Shown piece by piece: positions 54,249-64,000 of a stretch of 64,000 nucleotides of DNA. Within the stretch, counting starts at the first letter, position 1, and every line of letters starts with the position of its first letter. A program made the translations under genes and the position numbers. Under the pieces are notes generated by a model. It searched no databases, was not told the DNA's origin, and saw only the letters and a list, made by a program, of their open reading frames with translations. Source of the stretch: Hydractinia symbiolongicarpus (lineage: Eukaryota > Cnidaria > Hydrozoa > Anthoathecata > Hydractiniidae); the NCBI RefSeq assembly GCF_029227915.1, contig NC_079878.1, forward strand, positions 1,550,001-1,614,000, in the 5' to 3' direction.

Positions 54249-54645
54249 TTACCGAGTGGAAGCTAAGAATCCAAGCAGAGCATAATTTTTATTGTGAAAA
54301 TTTCTAATCTTAAGGTTAGATTCAGGGCTGTTATACGATTTACTCGAAATGATCCTGGTAAGGGTCGCGTGCGAGTGAAGTTTGCTTATCTCAACTTTCA
54401 CGGGTATAGTAATCAATTTACTTTTAGGATTGTAAAAGACTTCGTCCACTACTCCTTTCAAACCTTATGCAGTTGTAGGTCTTCCTTAAGGCTAGTATCC
54501 TCCTTTCTTATTGTGATGACCTTACTGGGCAGTATTTTTTTAAATGTCATGCCCATGCAGCAAGACCATTCCACAGGACCTTCTTAACTTACCTTGTTAA
54601 ATTTCAGTGCAATGTTGAAGATTTTATAGGTGGCATCAGCGGGCG
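54249..54645 (-). pseudogene. Relic of an uncharacterised spliced gene
   Basis: Minus strand: a frame ending ATYKIFNIALKFNK meets a consensus donor AAG|GTAAGT at about 54590. Beyond it a second frame reads WSCCMGMTFKKILPSKVI, then KEDTSLKEDLQLHKV to a stop at 54470. A third, shifted by one, reads KGVVDEVFYNPKSKLITIPV, then EISKLHSHATLTRIISSK to 54249. The peptides look like genuine protein in adjacent frames, so a frameshifted copy is likely. The family is unknown. Confidence 0.3.
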
Positions 54646-54689
54646 TAAAGAAACAGAAGAAAGGTCTGGTGTACCTGCAACACCTGGAC

Positions 54690-54972
54690 CAAGAATGATG
54701 GAGGCAGTGCTGCTGATGCAGCGGCTAGTACTGGATGTAGTAGTGGTAAGCGCTTTGTGTGAAAACAGTTTGAGAGGATTCCTAACATGCTAAAATGGCT
54801 AGCCGGTAAAGCTGCAGCTGTCCTACCTGGCATTCTAGCAAGGAAAATCAAGTTCTTCTTACGTTCAGCTGCTAACGTAAAATATTTTATTGTTCAAAAT
54901 TTATACATTGCAGTTGCTTTCGTTGTAGCTAGTCATGACGTACACTCGACGTCGAAGTTTTATTGCTTGTGA
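54690..54972 (+). pseudogene. Relic of a small protein with a hydrophobic C-terminus
   Basis: The plus frame GGSAADAAASTGCSSGKRF hits a TGA at about 54759-54761, then continues KQFERIPNMLKWLAGKAAAV, LPGILARK and a hydrophobic stretch to 54972. It resembles small repeat-borne membrane-anchored proteins that I recall from cnidarian genomes, without a known function. The in-frame stop suggests that it is dead. Confidence 0.25.
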
Positions 54973-56390
54973 AAACTGTAAAACTGTCTAGCCTTGCTTA
55001 TGCAAAATGAGGAATACTATACTTATTACACCAAAAGCAAGCACAATTTTTTTCATATCCTCATGAGCATCGGCCATTCTCCGAATATGTGGTGCAGACG
55101 TGTATTATATGCCATGGAGCTCCGCCTAATCTAAAAATGTTGCCAACTGATCAAGATTTGGTTTTTGAAGCTTATAATTTTACTTATATGAAAAATTATT
55201 TTAGTGAATACACCTTTTTCAAAATGAAAATTCGTTCTTCAAAATACACCACAAAAATAACCGGGAAAAAATTTCGAGTAAAACTTTGAATTGCTACATG
55301 GAAAAAATCAAAAGTGAATGTTTAAAATGTCACAAAAATGCAATTTAGCTGAGCTTGAGATCAAGTCGTGTGACGATTTTAATATATATGGTGCGAATGC
55401 ACTTAACAGTACTTGGGTATTAGAAATAAATCTTTAAATCGTTAATTCGATACTTTGGCCAAAAAGAAATCCTTTATTTTCATTTTCTTATAAGGTATGT
55501 GGTATCAAAAAGCTATGTTCTCGTTTTTTTTTCTTTTGCAAGCTTTTTTTGTTTTTTTGACTACACATTTTTTCACTTCTCTTCTTTCAGGGACATCGAG
55601 AACGTTTGTTACTGAAAGAGTACAAAGAAAAGGCTCTCTCTTTGGAAGATCCTTTGGCTTGAGTAAGAGAAAATGAAGGATTAGCTTATTGGCCAAAGTT
55701 ATATTGCTTGGACATATCTAGGTAATCTCGGTAAAGTACAACACAGATAATTTCGGTAACGTACAACACAGGTAATTTCACCAATTTACCTTCCAGGCTG
55801 TTTCCATAGAAAACGTGTAAGGTAATTTGCTACAGATCAGGTCATGATTCTCAAAACTCAAAGAAGTTTCTAGTGTCAAAACATCTCCTGTTTCTTGCAT
55901 TTCGAAAAACAAATTTGTACCAAAGTTGTGCACTGGCGCGTGTAAACAAATAACAAAGGGATGCCGTTTCTCCCATACATGCCGTTTATTTTGGCGTTCC
56001 TTCAGGATATGGTTAAGTGGGTTTGAATAATGGCTTGGTTGTTGTAGGACCATGCATTATTCAACCTTAGAAAGCTGACGATATTCACGAAGTATGTAGG
56101 GATCTTGGCATGCTTGTATAAAATAGCCTTTCCCTGTAACATTTGCTACACACAAGATCTTTGTGTTTAAAACTCAAAGAAGTATAGTGAAGTATTATTA
56201 GTTAGAATCATGCAAATCGGTGTATTATTAACTCAGTGAGTAAATGTTGCTACAAGCGTGTGGCTAACATACTCAACAGATATCTTTAAAGAAAAGCAAA
56301 AAGAATTTGGACTGACATTCGAAAGTTTGCAGTTTCCTACCAAATGTAGATCGACGCTCATCACCACTTCGTGTTAATGTGGCTGCAAAG
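54973..56390. other. Gene-free stretch with unassigned open frames
   Basis: A minus frame at 55778-56053 (contains HAPVHNFGTNLFFEMQETGD) is protein-like but unrecognised. A strong acceptor TTCTTCTTTCAG ends at about 55591, on the plus strand, without a clear exon after it. Confidence 0.3.
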
Positions 56391-56728
56391 ATGTGTTATC
56401 CAACTTAAAAGAAGCATTTAAGATGGTAAAACGTCCAAATCCAAATTATTCTCCTAAGCTTACAGCGTTGCTGGAATCTTTAAAGAATTTGGAATACAAA
56501 TTCATCTTTGCGTATGGGGAATATTTAAAAAAAGGACGTGTTAAATGTCACACAAAATCAAGCTTTAGTAAATCTACTTTGATGAATAAAACTAAAGAGT
56601 TTTTTAAAGACAGTAATGTTAGCATCATCTTCAGTCGTGTTGCCGTACGAAATTCTGTGATAATAAGAGAAACGGTACTATATTTAGATCATTTTAAGCG
56701 ATATGTCATCCCATATTTAACAGCGTAG
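56391..56728 (+). CDS. Orphan terminal exon of unknown function
   Basis: After an acceptor-like GCAAAG at 56390, 112 codons are open to TAG at 56726-56728. The peptide starts VLSNLKEAFKMVKRPNPNYS and contains LTALLESLKNLEYKFIFAYG, KCHTKSSFSKSTLMNKTKEF, NVSIIFSRVAVRN and YLDHFKRYVIPYL. The even spread of charged and aromatic residues and the following AATAAA at 56961 support a real 3' exon. It looks alpha-helical, and no domain is recognised. No partner exons were found upstream, so it may be part of a repetitive gene or a cut-off copy. Confidence 0.4.
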
Positions 56729-56960
56729 AGAGAAAACAGTGTTTGATGTTTATTGACTTAGCTAAGCTAAGCCATTTTCAGACCAGGACACTCGACTTCA
56801 CTCTTGTTATTCAGATTTTGTGCAACCATTTCAAGCCTTTAAATATTTTTACCAAAATTTTAATTTTATATAACAAATCACTACAATATAATACATATTC
56901 CTTTTCAGTTATGTAGTTCGGTTTTTGTTACCACAAAGGAAAAATGTTAAAAGTTTAAAA

Positions 56961-56966
56961 AATAAA
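56961..56966 (+). promoter_or_regulatory. Possible poly(A) signal AATAAA
   Basis: Lies about 230 bases after the stop of the 56391-56728 frame. Confidence 0.35.
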
Positions 56967-56969
56967 GAT

Positions 56970-58439
56970 ATTATAAGAAATTGCCATATTCTCTAGTTTC
57001 GTCATTTGTCCCTAACCTTCGGCAAATTAAAACTTTTCTAATGAAAATTTGTATGCGAAGCTGGGTGTAATACACCTTTTTATTATTTTAACACTTTACT
57101 TATTATTGTATTAATTTATCTATGTTCGCTAATATTTATTAGTATTCATTAATAGCAAATTTTAGGAGAAAAAACTTGTGCCTCCCACAATTTGTTTTAT
57201 TGCTGTACCTTTCACCAAAGAAATTTCGATTTCCTACGCTGGTCTAACATGGCAATACATGCTACAACTCTGTTCAGTTATTAAACAGCAATTTTCTATT
57301 TTCGTGTAATTATATTTTTTTCTTTTCCCGTTGACACAAAACAAAAATGACATAAATTGTAATTACGATGAGCTGAGCGCTTAAGTGCAGGTAAATCGTG
57401 CTACACAGCCAGGTGAGGTTTGTAGTATTGACACACGTCGCTAAGCAAATCCAGTGGAGCACTTCCGCAACCATTAAGAACATATTTTATACTTAGCTAG
57501 CCAACTATCTAAGCTAGCTCTGGTTTGGGTTTTTTATTGAATATATAACTAACTAGCTAGATGCCTAAGACTTACACTTTTTTCCAAGGAGGAACAAGAC
57601 TTTTAAAATAGAAAAGCTAGCCACCTAAGTTGGGCTAGGTTATCCATGTATCAGCTTATTGCAACAAAATCAGCTCTATCTAATCACACATGACCACATT
57701 TTGTTTATAAATAATATTTCTTAAAAGATTTCATCACTATAAAATATAGTTTCATGTGAACAAATGATTTTGGTTTAAAATAAAACATTTTTAAAGTCAA
57801 GCGTTTAAAAACATTAACAACCAGAATACTTCGCCATGTGAAAGAAACTGTAACAGAGCCACAAATCAATAATTATTTATAGTGACTAACATAGTGGTTA
57901 TGAAAAGCAGCCTATACCAGGGTCTTGTTTAGCCGTCAAGTAAGCGCTAGAGGCTTTGGCATAGGCAACAAACCCTGGGGCATGTTATATTTTTACATCT
58001 GCACTACAAAGTTTGATACAAAATTAAATTTTGAAAGACCTTAGAAGAAAATGTTTGATGATGCAACATTTTCACTTTTTGCACATTTTCACTTTCTTCT
58101 GTCAAAAGGTTGATATTTTTATTTAAAATATATATTGTAATAGTTATAAGCTTACCAATGATACCAAAATTAACATAATGACAAAAATAACGCTTTGGGT
58201 GTTTTATGTATAGTTATTTAGCTCTATAATCTCCGAAATTTAAGAAAAAATGTGGTGTTTTTGTTACTGATGCATTCAACTGGCTTTCATAAATAATCGC
58301 GCCCACATGAATATTTCGCAGTTAGCGTAAATTCTATAATGAACGCCTCGTATTTTTCGAATTTTTGGAGAGAAACGTTTATTGGAGACGGGTATTAAAT
58401 TAGAGACAGGCCAGGCCGGTTATTAAAAACAAAGGTTTG
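56970..58439. other. Gene-free stretch
   Basis: AT-rich, with AGCTAGC palindromes near 57495-57560. Near 58340-58400 there are AACGCCTC and GAAACGTTTATTGGAGACG words typical of repeat termini. No gene. Confidence 0.45.
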
Positions 58440-58785
58440 GGGAGAAAGAGAGGTCTAGCCTAGCTGAAGGTTTATAAACTAAGTTTCTCTCATACAAAAA
58501 CTTGACGCAAACGAATGTCAGAGCAAATCCCTAAAATTCAAATCCACCGCACAGCAAACACCCGAATCTAAGTCAACCAATGCGCACATAGCCGGCGTGG
58601 CCACATCTTCCCTCTTACAATACGAGAATTAATTACATTTGATCGGGTGGGTGAGACCATTCGCGCTTAAAACAAAAGATTTCCCGATATTGATCACGTG
58701 AGTGAATAAAGGTAATCAACCGAAAATAACCGGCCAGTTTACAACAGGCTAGGAATATTATGCTGGGTTTTCTTGCTAGAGGAGA
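58440..58785. mobile_element. MITE family 1, second long copy
   Basis: It aligns in order with about 80-505: AGTTTCTCTCA, GACGC(A/G)AACGAATG, GGGTGAG(A/T)CCA, TTTCCCGATA, GATCACGTGAG, and an end TTATGCTGGGTTTTCTTGCTA that corresponds to TTACGCTGGGTCTCCTGGCTA. Confidence 0.6.
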
Positions 58786-60056
58786 TCTGGCCGTTTTTTT
58801 TCAATTTTCAGTTTAGTTACGCACGTGATGCATGGGGTTAAACGTCAAACCAGTCTTCTCCCTGGGTGTCTTAGGTTCTTGTATTTGGACATTTCAATAA
58901 AAAGAAACTAAGGATTCCTGGAACGAGATGTGGAATTTTATTTTGGTGCGTAACTTATGCACGAATGGGCGAAAAACCAGTACATGTAAGGTTATTATAT
59001 TTATACAAGGTGAAAGCATGATTTCTTAGTTAATCATTACTATACTTTAGTGAATTGTATTTCCTTAGATGAAAGTTTTCTGAATAAATTGTGATGGAAA
59101 CATTAGAAAAATGAGAAGCGATCTTTACCTTAATGAAAATTATTTTGGCAACTTTCGTGAAAAGAAAATTAATGAAGATGAGTTGAAGACGCATCATAGA
59201 AAACTAATTAATTTAAAATTCATGGAAAAGAAAAAAAATTTGGCAAAAATCGTTTTTTAGAATAGCTGAAAAAAATTAAATCCGCGGGAAAAAATGTTAG
59301 GGTGAATTAATTTCGCAAAGCTGATGAAACTCAGGAAATTTTGGCAAAATAATTTCCGAAAAACTAATTCCCTACAATCGTAGTAAATAAATATATCGTT
59401 TTTAATAAAAACATCCTAACCACGATTACCAAAATATAGTCTCATTTTTGTTATATAAATAATAAAATAATTCAAAAAATGCTTCCGTCGAAAACTACTT
59501 GTTCTACCTAATATCGAGGAAATGGTGTAAAATACAATAAATTTTATGCCAAATATTCGTAAATATTGTGCTCCTTTTTAAAACCACTACTTCCTCTCTC
59601 TAGCCTGCAATTTATCCTGCTAATGACGTGTACATGTAAAAATACATGTAGGTGACAAAAGTTTTAAGAGTAAGCCTATCGCAGCGCAATAATAACAGCA
59701 GGGCGCTTTCAATTCATAGTAGAAAAAAGAATTTTTTTATTATTTCTACTCTAGTAACTTCTTGTAAACGCCACAAGACTATTATAAAGCAGTGTTTTTT
59801 GAAGAGGCGTTTAGGTATTAAAATCCAAGCCTAAGTAACGCAAATAAACAATGTTACATTCAATTTATTTTTTCCTTTATTAATGGAGCGTTTATTCAAA
59901 GGCAGCATTCACAAAAGGACTGGATTTAATAAATAAAATCTGTGTTTTCTCTCAAAAATCTTTCTCATTTTATTGTAAATTTATGTAGAGTAGCATTTAA
60001 TATAAAATTCTAATAAAAAAATACCAACCTATCTAAATAACTACCACCTATTGATA
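58786..60056. other. Gene-free stretch
   Basis: No gene, RNA or repeat family is recognised. The 60-codon frame at 59652-59834 is unremarkable. Confidence 0.45.
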
Positions 60057-60062
60057 TTTATT
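60057..60062 (-). promoter_or_regulatory. Poly(A) signal of the amino acid transporter gene
   Basis: AATAAA on the minus strand about 50 bases past the TAG stop. Confidence 0.6.
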
Positions 60063-60111
60063 TAAAATTCAGCTCAACTCGTTTAGAGCCGTCAATTGAA
60101 GGATGTGATCA

Positions 60112-61744
60112 CTAATCTTGCTTAGCAATAATTTTTAGTGGTGACGTTTCGGTAGGTGGGTCATTTCGTGTCATTTTGTTTTCAAGCAAGATATACTCTT
60201 CCTCATCATCGGAAGCATTTAACTTCTCTGAGCTATGATGCATGCTATACCCCAAATACACAACCAAACCTATGTTGAAAAGATGGAGAAAAAAGAATTA
60301 GCTAGAGTTATTAAGTATCACTTTTTTGTAATTTGTATGAGGCTTAGATTTGCTAATAAACCGAGCATACAATTTTTCAGATATTCTCTCCCTGAGCAAA
60401 ATGATATAATGTAAGTAGCTAAACACAGGAAATGCGGTAAATAAAGGACGGGTGAACCCGTAGGTTTATCCACGGGCCACGGACTAGTCTGGTGTAAGCC
60501 AAAGATAGCCGTTGCAGGACTAGTATTTTCTTAATTTTACATGCTTACGAAAAATGTTTATTACTAAGGAACACTTAAATTGCGCAAGCTATTTCTGCGC
60601 ATAACGGGTAATGTATACAAACGGACGGACGAACGAACATAAGGAACACCTTACCGCCAGCCATCCACACACCAAATCGAATCCAAGTTAAGTGACTTAG
60701 TTCTAACATAAGGTAAATATTGAAGAACAATGCAATAACAGGTAACCAAGGTACCAATGGTACAGTGAAACTCAAACCTTCTATATTTGTTTTCAATCTG
60801 GATAAGTAAAAACATGCAGCCAACAACATGATTAGTAATACCAGTAGTATTAAAATAAAGCCAAAATCTTTCTCCAGTAGCTTATGTCCATATTTTGAAA
60901 ACACAATGCATAAACCCAATAAAATGAAAATTATACTGACAACCATGACATTAATTAGTAACGGATTGTTCTGAAAGTTGCATCCATTTTCAAAGCAACC
61001 TTGATTGGCTTTCGATTGGTCCAGAAGGAGAAATTCGTCTAAAACAGAAAACTGTCATTGGGTACAGGTAAATAAATAAAAACTTTGAGACTGTTTTTGT
61101 TTTGCTTTGCACTCACAAAATCACTTGCAATACACTTCATTGCGCATAATTATCTGAAGTTTTGTTTTCAAAATTAGCAAATTAAATGAAGCGCCTGTTG
61201 TTTTTTAAGACATTTTAATACAAAAACAACATAAACAGTACATACATAACTAATAACTTAAACAATATTTATGACAATGAAACTTTGTTAACTTTATAAA
61301 ATTACTCTCAGACAATCACAAGAGACACAGTTTATCCGTTTAGCATTCCTTCGCCTCCTCATTTTAAATTGCGTTTGTTTACAACCGCGCGGACTTACGT
61401 CACACAGCTTAGTAATTTACCGAACAAAAGGTCCTTATCGACACTGTCATGGCGGCAACTGTAGTACTAATTTGACCTTAAACATCTCGAGAACCAATCT
61501 TTAGTTTTCCTTTAAAGACAAAAGTAAAAAAAGTATTAATTACCTCCTTCTATTTCCTGGGTTTGAATGTCTAAATTAGAACCAATAATACTTTCAGATT
61601 TAATGGGTATTTGTCTTTGATACGTGTTAAAGAACCTGTAGCGCAATACGATAACACAAACATCTACGATGGTGTACGCTAGCAGAGTACCAATAGATAG
61701 CATTTCAACTAAAGCTTCAAGGTCTAAGAGAGCTGCCATCAACC
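60112..61744 (-). CDS. SLC7A: Cationic amino acid transporter (SLC7 CAT type), three 3' exons
   Basis: Exons 61744-61544, 61038-60655 and 60269-60112, all GT-AG and all phase 1, encode the last 246 aa. Upstream exons were not found and must lie farther 5', probably beyond 64 kb. CAT proteins carry Lys, Arg or ornithine across membranes. The first exon reads LDLEALVEMLSIGTLLAYTI then VLRYRF, a hallmark of the CAT family. A soluble loop with QGCFENGCNF follows. Then come four hydrophobic segments: VVSIIFILLGLCIVFS, FILILLVLLIMLLAACFYL, LVPWLPVIALFFNIYLMLEL, and one spanning WIRFGVWMAGG into the last exon. The tail is acidic with DDEEEYILL, which fits an acidic dileucine sorting signal. Intron 60270-60654 carries hairpin element copy 4. 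Confidence 0.9.
60431..60488. mobile_element. Hairpin element family, copy 4, in a transporter intron
   Basis: ATGCGGTAAATAAAGGACGG, then the imperfect stem CCCGTAGGTTTATCCACGGG (60458-60477) and ACTAGT (60483-60488). Confidence 0.6.
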
Positions 61745-62368
61745 CTAGAACAAAAAGCAAGTATGTTTATAACCTCCGTATTTTATAACAGGTTGCCATC
61801 AAAGTGAGATAACGTTCAAAAAGTTAGAAAAAAGCACATTTTGCGGTTCCGCTCGTTTTTTAAAAAAGAAAGGTTGAGGTGCACCACGAAATAAAATTCT
61901 GCAAAATGGTAGATTCTTTAATTTTGCTTCCTTGGCGTCAAAACAAACAAACATAAAAATCTTTCGATAAAGTTCTTGACAAAAGGCGAACTAAAGAAGC
62001 GGATAAAAAATGTCTTTTTTCGACGATCCCTTAGTCATAAAAAAGTGCAGATATTAAGAATAAGGAAAGTCAAAGTGAAGAAGTGGAGTGGTTTAAAAAA
62101 GTATATAATTTGGAACAGGGTTAACATCGACACACAAAAAACAACAAAAGAACGGTCCCTTCGTCTTCAAAAAAGGGCAAAAAAGTAAAGTAGTTCAAAA
62201 AAGCATATATAAAAAAGAAAAAAAGAGACTAAGTGAAGAAGTAGAAGTAGAAGTAGAAAAGTGAAGTTGGAAGCTACAATAAGTTACTTCGGAAGTGAAA
62301 AGTGGAGCTAGAAGTAGTAAAGTTAGAAGTACAAAATGAATGCTAGAGTTTCAAGTGAATTGGAATTG
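61745..62368. other. Intron or upstream sequence of the transporter gene
   Basis: No exon was found. A purine-rich run with repeated GAAGTA words lies at 62229-62335. Confidence 0.4.
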
Positions 62369-62603
62369 AGAAAAAGTAAGAACTTTGATATTTTTAGACG
62401 TTCCGTTTTTATATGTAGCACACTTAAAATTGTCAAGGGGAATCGCATTCTCAATAAAAAATCCATTGGAGCTTCAAACTCTTTAAGTTTTATGTGTTAC
62501 CCCGTTTTTTATAACAAAAAGCTAGCATTTGTTTACTTTTTTTTGCATAATTAATGTGTCTCCTGGTGCGAAACTAATGAATTTTCTTAAAATTCAAAAT
62601 GCT
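62369..62603. repeat. Long inverted repeat, left arm
   Basis: Pairs with 63816-64000: for example GTAAGAACTTTGATATTTTT, GACGTTC(C/T)GTTTTTATAT and GCACACTTAAAATTGTCAAG, later TTTACTTTTTTTTGCATAAT and AAAATTCAAAATGC. The left arm has about 30 extra bases near 62556-62586. The plus frame at 62336-62554 lies in this repeat. Confidence 0.8.
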
Positions 62604-63815
62604 GCATAAAGCTGTTAGCTAGCTACCAAACAAATGTGCTAGCGAAATAGAAAATTTTGGTTTGTTGAACTAAATTCAAATGTCATAATTTTTACATTGC
62701 TATTGTTTTCCGTTATATGTGTTTTACTAAGCATAAATAGCTAACTATAGTCTCCCCAGCTTAAGTATATTTAACTGAGTGTCTTAGGTATATACTGTTT
62801 TGTTAGCTAGCTAGCTAATGTTAGCTTCAAGGCTCCATCCCATAGCTAGCTCTAATCTATGAGTTTTGTTGTTATTCCTCTTTTTTAGGTATTTATAGCT
62901 ACCTTAGTAGTCAAACTTCTCTTCTTTTTTGAACACGAATTATGATGTAACAAGCTGGCTACAAAATCTTTCTTGAACTTTTAGGATACTGTGGCACATT
63001 TTTATGCCCATAGAGAATAATTTTTTCACTTTTCCTGTAAACTTTACATGGGGAGCACAATATGACAAGTGGAATGAAATTTATAGAATTTAAAGTGTGT
63101 GTGTCAAGTTATTTTTTGTTTTGTTTCCTCATCCTGTTAAACTTTTGTCAGCCTACATGTAAAATGCCAGGTTTTTTTACAGGAGTTTTTGACATTTAAT
63201 TGGAAATTTATATACGTGGGTTTATGACTTTGGGTTAAAAAAATTTATGAGAGGATGGTATGGTTGTCAGTTCATATTGTTCGTGTTTCAAAATGCTGTT
63301 TTTTGAAATTTTGTCTAAACTTTGTGGAAATAGACCTCATGCAAAATATATTGAGAAAACAAATCTTTGTAGAATCAGACTTCACTGTAAGCTATTGTAA
63401 AGTTGATGTCTTCATCGGTATAAATAACAGCCATATTTTACTAATTAAGAAAAAAATAAAACGAGTTTGAAAGTTAAAAAGTATTTATTACATTAAGTAC
63501 ATCTTTAGACTATATAAACAACTTTGTCTGTATATTTCGTTTTATAAACTATTGTTTGGGAGAACTGTATGTGATGTAATTTTTGCTGGAACAAAATTTC
63601 ATGGCTTCACGTTTTTGTTTTTCTTGAGAATTTTACAAAATTTTGGAGGGATAAATGTTTACTGATGATAAACAAATTACTTAATGTTCTGACTGAAACT
63701 GTTTTTGTTTTTATATTTTGTAATCTAAACGCGAGGACTGTGTGCACTGAAATGACTGATTTTCTTAAATTTTGATGTGTTTCATAACCTTTTTGTGGAA
63801 GATTAATGGGTAATG
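62604..63815. other. Interior of the long inverted repeat
   Basis: About 1.2 kb with no recognisable gene. GCTAGCTAGCTA-type palindromes occur near 62800-62820. Confidence 0.5.
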
Positions 63816-64000
63816 GCATTTTGAATTTTAGGACATTAATTATGCAAAAAAAAGTAAACAAATTCTAGCTTTTTTACAAAAAACGCGGTAAAACATAAAA
63901 CTGAAAGAATTTTTTTGAGAATGCGATTCTCCTTGACAATTTTAAGTGTGCTACATATAAAAACAGAACGTCTAAAAATATCAAAGTTCTTACTTTTTCT
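63816..64000. repeat. Long inverted repeat, right arm (cut by window edge)
   Basis: Reverse complement of 62369-62603 at roughly 90 percent or better by eye. The match is still running at base 64000, so the full arm length is unknown. Confidence 0.8.

Overview
The window looks like an AT-rich, repeat-laden animal genome, most probably a cnidarian and perhaps a hydrozoan. That placement rests on spliced genes with GT-AG introns and AATAAA signals, on an animal CAT-type amino acid transporter, and on remembered resemblance of several broken repeat-borne frames to multi-copy cnidarian families. No similarity search was possible. There are no operons, CRISPR arrays or rRNA genes.

Four protein-coding loci are well supported: (1) a two-exon minus-strand gene at 1.8-3.6 kb joining a Tudor/chromo-like N-terminus to a BEN-like C-terminus; (2) an enoyl-CoA hydratase/isomerase with an unbroken reading frame at 36.9-37.8 kb (+); (3) a five-exon peroxisomal acyl-CoA oxidase ending in SKL at 41.9-46.8 kb (-); (4) the three 3'-most exons of a cationic amino acid transporter (SLC7 CAT type) at 60.1-61.7 kb (-). 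The hydratase and oxidase face each other tail to tail about 4 kb apart. They catalyse consecutive kinds of step in fatty acid beta-oxidation, although the hydratase has no obvious peroxisomal signal.

Layout: 0-0.5 kb is a MITE. 1.8-5.2 kb holds the Tudor-BEN gene and two exon-like fragments. 5.3-5.6 kb is a CGTCTC-rich tandem array. 7.6-12.6 kb is a degenerate two-ORF LINE interrupted by a young 1.37 kb miniature LTR element (TRIM). 12.8-16.8 kb has hairpins, a 140-bp tandem repeat and a series of very short exon-like frames. 17.3-25.2 kb holds a tRNA-like SINE head, relics of hAT-like, LINE and gag-like genes and a Penelope-like tail. 26-36 kb is mostly empty but contains two clear MITEs (28.0 and 33.1 kb). 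39.1-40.1 kb is an eight-copy satellite with alternating monomers. 40.3-41.0 kb is a PIF/Harbinger deletion derivative. 46.8-47.2 kb is a LINE tail beside the oxidase start codon. 48.7-50.7 kb is a Ty1/copia relic. 52.8-56.7 kb has further repeat-borne gene relics and one orphan terminal exon. 62.4-64.0 kb is a long inverted repeat cut by the window edge.

Most short open frames are shadows of repeats. Gene models were built by hand from splice sites and phase, so exon borders are predictions. All family names come from motif recognition.
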